Source: Siphlonurus alternatus (taxonomy: Eukaryota; Arthropoda; Insecta; Ephemeroptera; Siphlonuridae). Taken from it: a DNA stretch of 64,000 bases. The stretch's first letter is position 1, and each line of letters starts with the position of its first letter. The stretch lies in the NCBI GenBank assembly GCA_949825025.1, contig OX463786.1, positions 16,191,911-16,255,910 on the forward strand, given 5' to 3'. Below the pieces are notes generated by a model. It was not told the DNA's origin and ran no database searches. It was given only the letters and a program-made list of their open reading frames with translations. Of the stretch, positions 38,401 through 50,550 are shown piece by piece. Made by a program: the position numbers and the translations under genes.

Positions 38401-38735
38401 TAAGGTAGAGATAACACGGATCAGCTGATCCATTGCTAAAAAAAAATCCAATTCATAAAAATTATGAAACAAATTTAAAATGTTCTCCTCTACATCCCCT
38501 ATCAGTAGGTAAAATATCAGGTTGATAATTTAATTTAACATGGAGAAATGGAACTTCCATGTTGAAATAGTCAACTTTAAAAATTAATAACTCGAAAACT
38601 AGCTCGTTTTTGTATACCTGATATTTTACCTACTGATAAGGGATGTAGAGGAGAACATTTTAAATTTTTTTCATAATTTTTATGAATGAGATTTTTTTAG
38701 CATTGGGCCAGCTGATCCGTATTATCTCTACCTTA
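38401..38735. mobile_element. Palindromic MITE, family H
   Basis: GGTAGAGATAACACGGATCA at the left pairs with GATCCGTATTATCTCTACC at the right. Inside, AAAATGTTCTCCTCTACATC and its mirror, plus GTAGGTAAAATATCAGGT and its mirror, make a ~150-bp arm hairpin. The sequence TTAAGGTCCTTTT occurs on both flanks, which could be a 13-bp target duplication. A relative is at 54,965-55,329. Confidence 0.75.
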
Positions 38736-41130
38736 AGGTCCTTTTGTAATTCATTGGTAGACATTTTGTAACGAAGTTCCTTATTGGCTGAGCTCACGAA
38801 TTATACACGATGAAAATAAGTTAAATATGACGGCTATACATTAAAAAAAAAATATATATTGTTAAATCCGATTAAATCTATATAGTCTGTATTTTGTAGT
38901 GCTTTTTCAAGTATAAACTTGCAAACTTGCATGCAATGTTTACTGCACTTAACCAAGAGGCTTGCATGTGCAACGAACTTTGCTTATATTTATATTTTAC
39001 TGGCAAGAGTGCAAACAGGCCGACAATGTTTATAGTTCTTACTACTAGTGCACAGTATACATAATATATAATCATAGGAAGAAAAAATTAAATTTAGAGA
39101 AAATTTAGGTGAGTAAAATAGGTAGAGTTAAATTTGCAAACTTTTGCTAACCTGATTTTGTAATTTTTAAATAATTATTTCAATATTATATCTTGATCTG
39201 TATTATGACGTCACACATTCTATGTATATAATAAAGCCTAATATTTCAATATTATATTTTACTGATATATATCTGATGTAATTTATATTGAAAAGCCCAG
39301 AGTTTCCGGAACAAGGAAGTATTAATCCCACTGTAGTTTGATGCAAAGTACTGATGGAGATATTTTACGATCTAAACGGACTTTATGACGCCCATGCACA
39401 CGTGCATAGTAAACAATGTTAAAGGTAAAGTACCGAGGGAAAAAGGGCTGCAAATGACATGTTATATTTATTATACAAAATTTAATTACCAAGTTTTAAA
39501 TTTTGTATTTTACTATCCGTGTTGTGTGGAATACTAATAAAGTACTACTACCTTGTTATTTTGACGTTCTGAAATGAGTTTCTTTTGTATGCAATATATA
39601 TGCTGGAAGTTGGTATTTGACAGAAATGCATTAATTGTAATGTTTTATTTTTGAAGATTGAATTATGAAAAAATATATATTATATTTTAGGCAAATGATA
39701 TTAAATTTTAGATATTAGGTAGATAATTTTGCAGTTATTAATTAACGCTGTGTGTAATTAACAACCACATGCTACTTATAGTTTTTGCATGTTTCTTTTG
39801 CTAATTTATAGGCAAATACCGAGTCGTGCAAGAAAAGATACCAAGGAGTAAATAAATAAATCTCGTAATCATATATATATAAAAAAAGTTTATATATACC
39901 CGAATTGAAATAAATTTCATCTTTTCTTCGCTATTAAACTCTCCTCTCGTCTTTTATCTTATTTTGCACCATTTTAGAGGAAAAAAGAAGTGAAAAAGGC
40001 AAGATTACGTATTTTTTCTTCTTCTTGAACATAAAATGTTAGAAATATTGTCTTCATTTTATCCTCACTTTGAGCGAAGAGGAAATAAGATGTGTTTTAG
40101 AGGTAAAAAGATTAGGTTTAGGCGTGTAAAGGATGAGTTGAAGACGTATTTTTTCAACTAAGGTATATTTTATATGCCTGATTATTGTAATAATCTGATA
40201 CTTCTAAATTATTGATGGCATACTCGACCAACATTGCAGAATAATTAAATCACTACTGCATGTATAATTATTTTATTTGTTATTACGGTTAGGCTTTGCT
40301 GTCAGACAATTAATTAATTATTTACTCCATTGTCTGTCCCCCCCCCCCCAGTAAATTACGTTGTATAAAATTAATAGTATGTAATGTAAAAATTAGCGTT
40401 AGAAAAATGCAATTATAATCCTACTGCTTATAATAATGTTCTGTACAAAAGTGTGCGAAAGTTTCATGTTAATTAGCCACTTTTCTTTCTCTGTCTCGCT
40501 ATATAAATCGACATCGTTCTTGAAAGTGACATTTTTTTTTGTGACCTGCTGTACATTATTGTCGTTTTTTTGTAGTTAACTTTTCCTTTGTGAGACATTT
40601 ATATATAATTTTTTGTGATGATGCAATTTCAATGATTCTGCAGTAAAAAAGTGTATGATTTATATCAGACTTGCACTGGTCTACTATCACCGTCAAAATA
40701 ACATGTCTGTGCATTATGGGAAAGAGGTTTAATAAGAGGGATGTTAGTTTGATGGCAATTGGTAGGCGTCAAAAATACAGAATATATTAATATCATAGGG
40801 AAAAAATGAAATGAGATAAAAAATATGTACTAAATATGTTCGTAAATATATATAGTCATTTTAGAACCATGCAAGAACCAAAGATATGTTATTTACGGAG
40901 CGGTTCAGCATTTATAATTATGATTCTCGATCGTGATTTGATTGTGTTTTTACAAAAATATACCTTCTTTTTCGTTTTTTTTTTTTTTTTTTTTTAAATC
41001 CAAAGCTATACGTTGATTGCTTCGATTTTGTTCATAAAATTACGTATTCAATTGACATTGAATTTATATAAGCAATCATTAAATTACCACTTGTATTTTG
41101 CATTCGTGATAGCGACTTATTTCCTTTTAC
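38736..41130. other. AT-rich stretch, no gene or paired repeat recognised
   Basis: Many homopolymer runs (C-run near 40,341, T-run near 40,977-40,996). A TGACGTCA octamer is at about 39,206. No coding exon is apparent on either strand. Confidence 0.4.
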
Positions 41131-41519
41131 AATTTATCTCCCTATGTCCTATGTAGATAAACCTATTTTATTTATTTATTTTATTTTTTTAAAAATATTT
41201 TTTAAAATCACATGATGGTATAGTGTTGCGTGTAATCATATAATAAGATGGTGTAATGGACTAACTCGTCCCTTTGCTGGTGTAATGGACTTGTGTCTAT
41301 TTACAGTACGTCTCCCAATGTAGATAAACCTTTTTCAGGGACACACAGTTCTGACGGCGTCAGTATTGTTGTGTCGCGTGCGGATGACAGCCCCGGCCCG
41401 CCCCTGTGTTGTACCTTCACCCTCGTGATTAGTCCCCGTCATTAACCCACCACAGTGTGGCGGAATTGAGAGCTCGATCGGGGTGCTTTTTTTTTTTTTA
41501 ATGTTGTCAAGTAATGAAT

Positions 41520-41627
41520 TACGTTCGACTGCTCGTGTCATCGTTAATAAATGTTCGTGGGGTAACAAGCAAGCTTGCATGGCTTTTAGAACAGGAGATC
41601 GTGAGTTCGATTCCTGCAAGGGTTTTT

Positions 41628-41660
<33 letters not shown>
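41520..41660 (+). mobile_element. tRNA-like SINE fragment with poly-A tail
   Basis: GTGAGTTCGATTCCTGCAAG near 41,600 is a good pol III B box and is followed at once by an uninterrupted run of about 30 A residues. This is the expected 3' half of a short tRNA-derived retroposon. The A box and acceptor stem are not convincing, so a functional tRNA gene is unlikely. Confidence 0.5.
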
Positions 41661-41661
<1 letters not shown>

Positions 41662-42109
41662 GTATATACCGTATATGTAGAAAAGATTATTTTTACTGTT
41701 TTGTCACTTTTTTTTTAATACTGCATCCAAAGAGTACACAAATAAAAATTTAATGGAGAATATCCTGATGTAACATTGCAGTCAAAAAAGACGGAACAGA
41801 ATATTATTTTTGGGTGAAAATTTCAATTTTTGCTTTTCTTTTTGTTGTCGTAAAAGATTTTTTTTTTCTTTTATAAAGTATTTTAACAATTTCATTTTGT
41901 ATTTTCTCTGTGTACAATAATTCATATAAAAACGAGAACAGAGCTATTGGTGCACAGTACGTGCTAAATTTGAATATAGTACAACAATTTTATTTTAATT
42001 TGATAAGATTTATACAAATCTTTTACATTCACCAATTGGGTTTTGAGTATTTATTATTATTTTTCCCTCTAAACTATGTATTTTTTATAACCCAATAAAC
42101 AATTACTAT

Positions 42110-43046
42110 CAGTGATGTAGTGCTAAAATATTACCAGGTGGGTGGGTGGTTATTCCGGCCGCGATGCGGGGGGGGGGGGGGACTGTGCGCCGCAGGCGAA
42201 AAAAAAATGGAAAAAGGGGCGTGTCCTTTTTTTTTTTTAATTGAATACTTGAATCCTGGCTTCCGAAAAAATTTGCACATACCTTAAGAATAATATTAAA
42301 CATATTTTCCCTCCTTAAACCTCCTTGCCCGAGACCAGAATGCAGGATTCATCCCCTCCAGGTTATGCACTCAAATTAATGGCACTGTTAATTAACACTT
42401 GTTTTTTGCTTTTTATTAAAAAAAATTACTATCGATGCTTGCCTTTTCATATTGAATTAATAATTTGTTAATGACATTAAATTTGGCAGTTTTTTTAATG
42501 TTGCATCAAAATTTAACACACACAAAACACGATGAGAAACTTTGTAACACTATTTATCGTTGATCGATACCAAATATACGTCCTGCAATTTTTGTTGATG
42601 TACACAGACTGAAAACGTGTCCGTGGTGTGGTGTCTAGGATGCTGGTAATGACACTAAAGATAACAGAGGAGGAATAGGAACTTGACGCACCTAGACCAT
42701 GCACTACCTATACTTACATTTTAAAAGAGTTAAGGGGGGAAATGGAGATAATATTTTCAGCAAAAGTATGCCAATATTTTCCTAGCTACCAGCCCTACCC
42801 TTGACTTACAATAGAGCACAATACTGATATTGTACTCTCTATGTTCTTATCTGATCTCGCCATCTGCATGGCAGGTGCACATACAGTACTTATTATATTA
42901 ACATTTAAGGTTATTTCTGAGAAAATTAGGAGGTGGGTTGCAACCCACCTCGCTTTTCAGGAGAGTTTGGTGGTGGGTCGTTTATTATGAAAAATTTCAC
43001 GAGGTGGTATGAAAACCCACCTCGACCCGGCCCGACTACATCACTG
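42110..43046. mobile_element. Non-autonomous hAT transposon with 8-bp TSD
   Basis: The 937-bp element starts CAGTGATGTAGT and ends with the exact inverse. It is flanked by identical ATTACTAT octamers (42,102-42,109 and 43,047-43,054). GGTGGGTGGG just inside the left end and CCCACCTCGACCCGG at the right are subterminal. No transposase ORF. Confidence 0.88.
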
Positions 43047-43088
43047 ATTACTATTATTACAAATCACATTTTTTCCTGTGTACCCAAG

Positions 43089-43173
43089 TGTACACTCCAT
43101 TACAATAAAAATGTCCAATCCAGCCATGTTAAAATATGGCCGGATCAGACATTTTTATTTGACTGGAGTGTAC
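43089..43173. mobile_element. 85-bp near-perfect palindrome
   Basis: GTGTACACTCCA at the left and TGGAGTGTAC at the right, with AATAAAAATGTCCAATCCAG and its mirror inside, form a hairpin of about 40-bp arms. The size fits a tiny MITE. Confidence 0.7.
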
Positions 43174-43381
43174 AATATTGCCATTTGAATGCCGGTGTTT
43201 TGGCTCCTCTCGAACCTTCATTACATACCAAGCAAACATCTCAAACTACCCTCTGACAGTCATGTGTGGTTTGCAGCCATATTGCTGGAGTTTGCAGTAT
43301 TGACGTACAATATCTATTTATTGACAACCTTTGCTTGCTAGCCATTGACTTTCACCGCTTGAGCTTCTATGGTGCCTAAGA

Positions 43382-43728
43382 AGGTACACGGTAAAAAAAA
43401 TGTTCTCCATTTTATATAATGGTGCTCATAATACGTCACATTCAGCTTCTGTACCTCGTCCCTCGTCCGCAATAATAATAATATAGCCTGCCACGATTTC
43501 GTTGCAATAATGAAGTATCTGCATGCTATTTCAGGTGGGCACAACAATGAGCTTTTGTTTACCAATTTACAGCTTATAATTGCGCTCATCTGAAATAGAA
43601 GATATACCTCATTATTGCAATGAAATCGAGGTAAGCTATCTCATTATTCCAGACAGCAGACGTTATATAGGTACAAGGTAAAAAAAAAAAAGTTCTCCAA
43701 TTTATGTAATGGTGCTCAAATCTCACAT
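43382..43728. repeat. 52-bp direct repeats flanking a family K MITE
   Basis: GGTACACGGTAAAAAAAATG with TTCTCCATTTTATATAATGG at 43,382-43,433 recurs with few changes at 43,670-43,727. The MITE at 43,456-43,662 lies between them. This is far longer than any target-site duplication. Confidence 0.65.
43456..43662. mobile_element. Palindromic MITE, family K, copy 1
   Basis: CTCGTCCGCAATAATAATAA at the left, with an inverted but more diverged right end. Inner arms GCAATAATGAAGTATCTGC and CTATTTCAGGTGGGC pair with GCTCATCTGAAATAGAAG and CTCATTATTGCAATG. It contains GATTTCGTTGCAATAATGA, common to all family copies. Confidence 0.65.
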
Positions 43729-43956
43729 TGATTTCTTCAGATGCGGTCATAAAACCTCAATTATTACCTCGGGACACTAAGAATTTAATCTCTGCCTTGT
43801 TTCTGAGCTCTGTAATACAGTCTATATCGGCTTAGTAATTTCAAGACATTTATGTGATCCGTTACCTTGATGAAATTATCTGTTTTAATCTTATTGGTCT
43901 CATTTTAGCAATAATGGAATTGATACATGTGTGCAGTATGCAACTGCAAGCTAATT

Positions 43957-44119
43957 TATCGCCCCTCGTCCGCAATAATGAGCTATCTGCCTACCATGAT
44001 TTCGTGACAATAATGAGCTATCTGCTTTTTCAGGTGAGCTGTAAATCGATATAAAATAAAGCTTATAATTACGCTCACCAAAAAAGCAGACAGCTCATTA
44101 TTGCAGACGAGGGACGATA
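43957..44119. mobile_element. Palindromic MITE, family K, copy 2
   Basis: TATCGCCCCTCGTCCGCAAT at the left is mirrored by ATTGCAGACGAGGGACGATA at the right. AATGAGCTATCTGC and AGCAGACAGCTCATT, then GGTGAGC and GCTCACC, continue the pairing. Confidence 0.75.
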
Positions 44120-45057
44120 ATATATGCATATATAATAATATTATAGCATGCCAATATAAAATTAGTTGTTTTTTCAACTAAAATAATAATAATTTTTATG
44201 ATTTTTCTATACTCTTCATTGCTTGGTTTACAAACAGGAATACATAATTTTAATTACATTTATTCCGATAGGTTAATTAAGCTATTTTATGCATTTTTTT
44301 AATGATGAATTCACAAAGTATTTTATCATTTTTAGTTTTATTTTTATTATTTTTTAATATCAAGTGAAAATCTTTACAAGTGTTAATTCAGATATAAATT
44401 AAATAACAAAACTGTAGCTTGTAAAATATTTCAAAAAACATAATCGAGAGTAATTTTTCATTTCCTTTAATTATAAAAGTACTGTAAAATATTAATTATA
44501 GCCATAAAATAGCACGCTTGGCTGTTGCATGATATTATTTATAACAATGCGTTTACTGTTAGCGCTTTATGTGAATAGAATTTATTGTTAATCGTATATT
44601 ACAGTAACAATAATAATATAGAGTGCTTTGTTTTTAATATCAAATATAGTTTGTCTACTTTTAGTTTCACCGGAAGTAGTTGAAAAATCAAGATATATAT
44701 TGTATAGTTTATGCAGAAATAATGTTGTGTAATATAATATAATGTAATTTAATTGTTTTCCATCAATCTCAAATTTTTAGTCCCGGAAATATATTTTTTT
44801 AAAAAATAGATAAAATTGAACTTGTATTACTTATAAGTATATGCATCAATGCTCATATAATATTATTTTATTTTTTTATATACTGTATATAACAAATCCC
44901 ATATAAGAGAGCACTCTATCTGCAGTGAATATGCATGATTATAAATATTATAATACATGCTGTCATTTAAATGCTATGATTGTTATGTTAATATTATGTT
45001 ATGAGACATCGTTGACTAATTAATTTTCATCCCTATATAATATATATTTATTAAGGT
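44120..45057. other. AT-rich stretch with nothing identified
   Basis: No coding exon. A lone CACCGGAAGTAGTTG near 44,670 is a fragment of a family A MITE end. Confidence 0.4.
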
Positions 45058-45400
45058 GTGTAAGGTGTGGCGCAGTGCGCTTGACCGGGTCTCGTCAGAT
45101 CACCGAAGTCAAGCAACGCCACGCGTGGTTAGTAGTTGGATGGGTGACCATTTTCAACAAAAACCACGTTTCCCACCCAGGGGTAAAACGTTGCGCTTTT
45201 CCACTATGTGGTTCCCCTGGCTTTGAACCATTACACTTCCGGTTCATTGACAAAAGCTGTAGCGTCCATCCTGGCTGAGGTTTCCACGTTTCCCTCAGCC
45301 GCAGGCAAATGCCGGGATGGATTTGCAAGGCCGTGGCCGCCCCCGTTCCAGAAGAGCCCGCGAAACGCTCAAGTTAGGGTTTCGGAAGGTTCGGGGTTTC
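45058..45400 (+). mobile_element. 5S-rRNA-derived SINE, second copy
   Basis: Starts GTGGCGCAGTGCGCTTGACC and carries the 5S internal region (GATCACCGAAGTCAAGCAAC, then GTGGTTAGTAGTTGGATGGG). The body again has TGGCTGAGGTTTCCACG and GCAAATGCCGGGATGG. After about 45,350 the sequence departs from the 17.6-kb copy and lacks a poly-A tail, so the 3' end differs or is truncated. Confidence 0.8.
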
Positions 45401-45969
45401 AAAGTAGTATGTAATTAGTAAATAAAAGTACCCAATAGGGTTTGATTAAAAATTAAAAAATAATATATATTTTCAATAATTTGTTTAAAAATGCACCACG
45501 AAATAATTAAAAAAACGACGTACATGCAGAATAAATTATATAATTATGCTCTCAAACTAATACTTTTAAAGCAAATTTTGTGATTATGTACTGAAAATTT
45601 TTACTATAATTTGACGCCCCCTTTTCCTCCCCCCTCCCCTTTCCCCCACACACATGGACTACTTGTTCTATAATCTATTTCTATTTTCTGATATCTTTCG
45701 ACATGCATATCGTATGAGAACCAACTTTCAAAAACAGAACTTGCAAATCATTTTGATTGACAACTTGTATATTGGTTAGAAAAAAATCAAACTGATATAT
45801 TGGATAGTTTATTTCTGTAGTTCGGAAGGTACGGAAGAAATTGATTTGAAAGTTTTTGCCATACAATTTATATTCAATCATCGAACCAAGTGCCTTTTTT
45901 TTAAAAAAGTTATAGTTTATAAAATACAAAGTTGCAAAGCTGCTGCCGGAAATACGAAATTTCTGGACT

Positions 45970-46181
45970 CTATTGTAAAATTTATATGATATTCCTTCCG
46001 GAAGTAGCCGGAAGTGTAAGGGTTTCTGTCTTTCTATTTATATTTCAGCGTTGCAATTTCGTAAGGTCAATACTTCTTATACTGCATACCGCTGTGCATA
46101 CAAAGTTTGAAACAAAATAGTCATAAACTTCACACTTCCGGTAACTTCCGGAGATTATAATATAAAATAATTTGACTGTAG
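45970..46181. mobile_element. Palindromic MITE, family A, third copy
   Basis: CCTTCCGGAAGTAGCCGGAA at the left and CACTTCCGGTAACTTCCGGA at the right are inverted. The right end keeps AATTTGACTGTAG while the left terminus is degraded. Confidence 0.7.
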
Positions 46182-46853
46182 TTTCACTCTATGAGAAGTT
46201 TTAGATGTGTATTTTTTTAAATTTATCAAACTATATATTACTAGAATATTCTGAATATTCTTAGATAAATTTAATATTATTATTGAACAAAGGTTTTATT
46301 TAATCCGAATTCGCTCGTATAAGTTTGTAACAATGTTTATATAACAAAGCATGCGATGTTAGGAAAATGCTAGGAATTCGATGTAGAACTTTTGTATTGT
46401 TGGATAGAGAATTTGTTTGTTTGACGTCATTGTTTAAGTTATATGTGTACACTTCGGGAACGCTCTAACGTTCACTGTCTAATTTGCAAAAGCTGCAGAT
46501 CTATATAAGAGACATAGAAATGCAGATTTGTAATTTTCAGGGAAGTATGAAGAGAAACAAGTCTATTATAGCCATCATAAAAAGTTCAATTTCACCTCGC
46601 CTATTAGTACATAAATGACCAATAGTTGGCGTTGCGCGCAGAAATTTTGGCTCTTTACATCGAGGACCTTTAGCATGGGGAGAATCACAAAAATGACAAA
46701 ATTTATATAAAATAAATCACTTATAAAGTTGAAATATTTTTTAATATTTGCCTGGAAGTATGGGATAATTACTTATATAAGGTGTTGTCAATTCTGTAAA
46801 ATTATGCAGTGGCTTCTATCAGAGCATTTTCATGACTTACTGTTAAATCATGT
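46182..46853. other. Non-coding stretch with nothing identified
   Basis: Contains TGTACACTTCGGGAA near 46,447, also found at about 55,937, which suggests a shared repeat end. No coding exon. Confidence 0.35.
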
Positions 46854-46993
46854 ATAAGGGGCATTCATAAAGTCTTATTATAAGGCCACATTTAAGGCTC
46901 GATAATTTAAAGCTTAATTTTCCCAAAATTTCTAGCTGGTCTTAAATTATTGAGCCTTAATTGTGGCCTTAAGGCTTTGTGAATGCTTCTTAT
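46854..46993. mobile_element. Palindromic MITE, family L
   Basis: ATAAGGGGCATTCATAAAGT at the left and CTTTGTGAATGCTTCTTATA at the right are inverted. Inner TAAGGCCACATTTAAGGCTC pairs with GAGCCTTAATTGTGGCCTTA. Confidence 0.7.
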
Positions 46994-47896
46994 AAAGGGT
47001 CATCGATGCACGCACGTAGTTCAGCTGTTACCACCAGGTTTGCTGCTAACTTTATGATGTCAATTAATAGACTGCGTGGCAACGAATATACAAATAACAA
47101 AGGTAAAACGTTCGTGTTGCCACGAAGTGTACGTTCAACGCATTTGAAATTTGATTCGACACTGCTGCCATATATTTTCGAGGGAAAATTTCAAATTAAT
47201 TTTATTTCTTGTTAATTAAAATTAAATGTATAAAACATTTTATGTTCATACCAGAATTATGAAAACATTAATTGTTTACATAATTTTTACTCTCAGTAGA
47301 GCTGTATTGTTTAATTATGCTCTGGGGTTCAGTGTGGTAAATGTTAATTTAAGCCAATTAACATACAGAAAAAGGTGTTGTTAAATATTAGAGGGGTTTG
47401 TTTGAATTTTAAATTAATTAACTTTTGTATTATACTAGCTTTAATTCCTAAAAGTATTATTGTGGAAATTTCATGTATCACAAAATCTACAGTAAGGAAA
47501 CTTTGGAAACTCAAGTTAAATGGTCTGGAATCTAAAAAGTAAAGAAATTTTCAATCTTTCTCAGCACAGATGTTGCAGGAATGCGAACTCACAATTTGCC
47601 CGGTATACGTCGCTTTATAGACCCGTGAGAATTCAACCCCTAGTGATCAACCCCTACACCATATACACCCCCCTGTTTGTATTAGCCCATTGGTTGCAGC
47701 TGCACGCCTCCAATTCGGTGACATCATCACGCGTAGATTAGCCATTTAACTTAGAACTTTATATTGGCTCAATAATCGTATAAATCAAGACAATGGACAA
47801 CCTTCATTTTTTTTTATTGCTTTGTATATATTATAGTAAAAAGTAAAAAGGGCCTCAAGTTATGTATAATCAATATTTTTTCCATTTTTTTTTAAA
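46994..47896. other. Non-coding stretch with nothing identified
   Basis: A less AT-rich patch at 47,560-47,740 has an open plus-strand frame of 73 codons with no recognisable domain and no splice support. Otherwise AT-rich. Confidence 0.35.
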
Positions 47897-48042
47897 CCCT
47901 CTAATACTCTATCTAAAAAGTGTGTCGTAAAACGCTGTGACGTCATAGTCATGCAAATATTTAACACGCAAGCGTAGAAAAAAACAAAAAAAGTTGCATG
48001 ACTCAATGATATTAGCGTTTTGTAGCAAGATTTTAAGAGTAT
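47897..48042. mobile_element. Palindromic MITE, family P, copy 1
   Basis: AAAACGCTGTGACGTCATAG followed by TCATGCAAATATTT pairs imperfectly with GCATGACTCAATGATATTAG and CGTTTTG near 48,030. A second copy is at 50,239-50,392, and a fragment (CAGCGTTTTGCAGCAAGATT) lies inside the foldback element. Confidence 0.6.
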
Positions 48043-48179
48043 TGATGAAGATTTAATGATGATTGATGATGATTTTAAGAGTGTTAATTAACTCGAGGTC
48101 CTCTATTCAAATATACAATAAAAAAAATTCATGAACCATGTCAGAACTGGTAGTGATTGTAGATCGTTAACATACAACT

Positions 48180-48480
48180 TCCTGCCCCATGGACTTTTGA
48201 AACTCACCGTGATCTTGCATCATTTTTGCAGTACCTTTGTCTTACCTGTGTCTTCTCCTCTTGCACCCCTTGTTGGGGTTACCTCCCTCGTCTGCTGCTG
48301 ATGATGACTCACGGCCTCAAGACTCCCTCCCCTCCCTTTGCTCTAAAATCGATACACCCCCGACCTTCTGAATGACGTCATAGACTTGCACTGCCATGCA
48401 AGCGCAGCCTAAACCTCAGCCAAAATGTGGTGGTTTGTAAACTATACCTGCACCTAGCCTAGGGTAAACTGTGCTAATAC
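48180..48480. other. GC-richer island of unknown function
   Basis: Clearly less AT-rich than its surroundings, with a CRE-like TGACGTCA near 48,374. On the minus strand GACACAG|GTAAGAC looks like a strong splice donor and an ATG-led frame of 26 codons lies upstream, but the frame stops before the donor. It may be a non-coding first exon or promoter; no gene can be named. Confidence 0.3.
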
Positions 48481-49320
48481 TTGAGCCTAACCTCATATCA
48501 AAATTAAAATAGATATATCATAGTCGAATATATAGTATATTTCGCATAACGTTATATTAGACAATATTTGATTTGATGTATATCTACATACTATACAATT
48601 TTTTATATACACAAAGCATCTAATTTCAGTATAGAATATTCTTTGTATAATATATGCTGACAATTTGAATAGAGCTCTATATATGATGCAGTTTTGCTTT
48701 GAGCAATGTTTTCACACTATTCATTTGAAATAAATTCAAAATATACAGCTTTCATCATTTTAATATTTTGTTGATATATATTATATATATTTTTTTCAGT
48801 TTGATATTTTTACAAAAGTAAAACAGCGCTATGAGCACCTTTTTTAAATTGACTGTTGATTTTATTTATTTACTTTATTTTGAACTACATTTTGTGGTTG
48901 TACATGACAAACATATAGGAATATTTATATTTTGTGACATGTTTGTCAATAAAAAGTTGACGATAAATAACTGACCTTCCCTCACCCCAACACATGTCAT
49001 AATGCGACAACATAACCTTTCAATCTTTATGTTTTGATCTTTCACCGTGACATTTTCAAATACATCGCACTGTTTTTATGTTCTCTCAAATGTTTTCATA
49101 TTTCTTACTCGATTATTTTGTACATAAACGAAGGGTTGTAAATATAAATTACTTTTACACGTACACCACGAGTAACGTTCTTACCATGCTGTCCCAAGAT
49201 GTACATAAGTCACATTTATAATATAACCATTCATTCGACAGTGGTACGTGTGACAGTGCATGGTTGCTGCATAATTCATGTAATCATGGCTAAAAAATAT
49301 GATTTGCATTCATGCACTTT
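48481..49320. other. AT-rich stretch with nothing identified
   Basis: A weak inverted pair around TTGTACATGACAAACATATAG and GTGACATGTTTGTCAATAAA near 48,897-48,957 is the only structure seen. No coding exon. Confidence 0.35.
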
Positions 49321-49518
49321 CAAGTGCGGATCCAGAAAAAAAAATCGAGGGGGGATGTGTGTGAAAATTTTCAGGGGGGGGAGGGGGGGCTGCCTCCAAT
49401 AAGGCCAATATTAAAAAAAATTGGAGTGGGGTAAATTCCTATAATACCAATGTTAAATCCAAAATTTCGGGGGAGGGGGGACTGCATCCCCACAAGCACC
49501 CCCCTGGATCCGCGCCTG
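49321..49518. mobile_element. 198-bp hAT-type MITE with GCGGATCCAG ends
   Basis: CAAGTGCGGATCCAG at the left is inverse to CTGGATCCGCGCCTG at the right (13 of 15). The flanks TGCACTTT and CGCACTTT are an 8-bp target duplication with one mismatch. The interior is rich in G-runs. Confidence 0.75.
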
Positions 49519-50238
49519 CGCACTTTATACTAAAAATATTCATAGCAAATAATTTATAAATTGTATTTTATATTTTTGAGAAGTTTAATTTTTAAAAAAT
49601 TAAATTGTATATATAATTATGTTATACTGTATTTTATTTATTTGGAACAACTGGTTGTACAGACAATTAACATGGTTTCACGTCAAAAACTGAAATGAAG
49701 AAAATATTAAACATAACATGCAACACAGATTGATTTAAACTGTATGGTACGTATTGATATATCTAGCTGTCATAACTTTTTTTTTTTTATTATTTTTTTT
49801 TTATATAAATCTATGTCATTGATAATACTTATATTGATTTAGTTTTTTTGGTCATGTTCCCACAGAAAAAAATGTTAACTGGACTATACGTAAAAAAATG
49901 TGATTTATTTTCTGGTTATTTTTTACGTCGATAAAAAACTAAAATTCATGTAAAAAACTGCGAGATTCAAGATGGTTTGTTCTTGGATTATGTGCAGAAA
50001 TTCTTAACTTGATTTATGAACATAAATATGTTGGTTCAGCAGGATTATGTAGGTGCTTATAAAATTTTATTTCGTTAATGAAAGGATAACGAAGCATATT
50101 AACGTACTCCGTTTCAAGATTTTTAAACAAAAATCTTTCACCGTTTAGGACGCAAAAGGAACAAGACCCCTGTAAATGAATTATTTTTATTTCATTATGT
50201 CTCGAGTTAAATATTGTCTATATTTTTTCCGATTTTTT
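49519..50238. other. AT-rich stretch with nothing identified
   Basis: T-rich runs near 49,780-49,802 and no coding exon or paired repeat. Confidence 0.4.
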
Positions 50239-50392
50239 TAATGCTCGAACACCCTTATATTTAATTTCTTGCTGCAAAACGCTGTGTGACATCATATTCA
50301 TGCAAAAATTTAACATACAAACATAGGAAAAGACATTGCATGACTATGACGTCACAGCGTCTTTCCCCTCAATTTTGAGAGTGTTATAAGAT
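50239..50392. mobile_element. Palindromic MITE, family P, copy 2
   Basis: GCAAAACGCTGTGTGACATC with TCATGCAAAAATTTAACA pairs with TGCATGACTATGACGTCACA and GCGTCTT at the right. Ends CTCGAACACCCTTA and GAGAGTGTTATAAG also pair. Confidence 0.6.
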
Positions 50393-50550
50393 TAAAAAAT
50401 AAGTCTGGAAAAAAAAATGAAAATATATAACTTAAATTCAGGTATTCTTTTCAAATATCATGCAAGAAAAGGTTTCATGAAGGTTGTCCATTTGTTGTTG
50501 TGTTGTTGTTGTTAAACTTGAAACGTAAACAATTTTTTTTTGTGGTTTAA

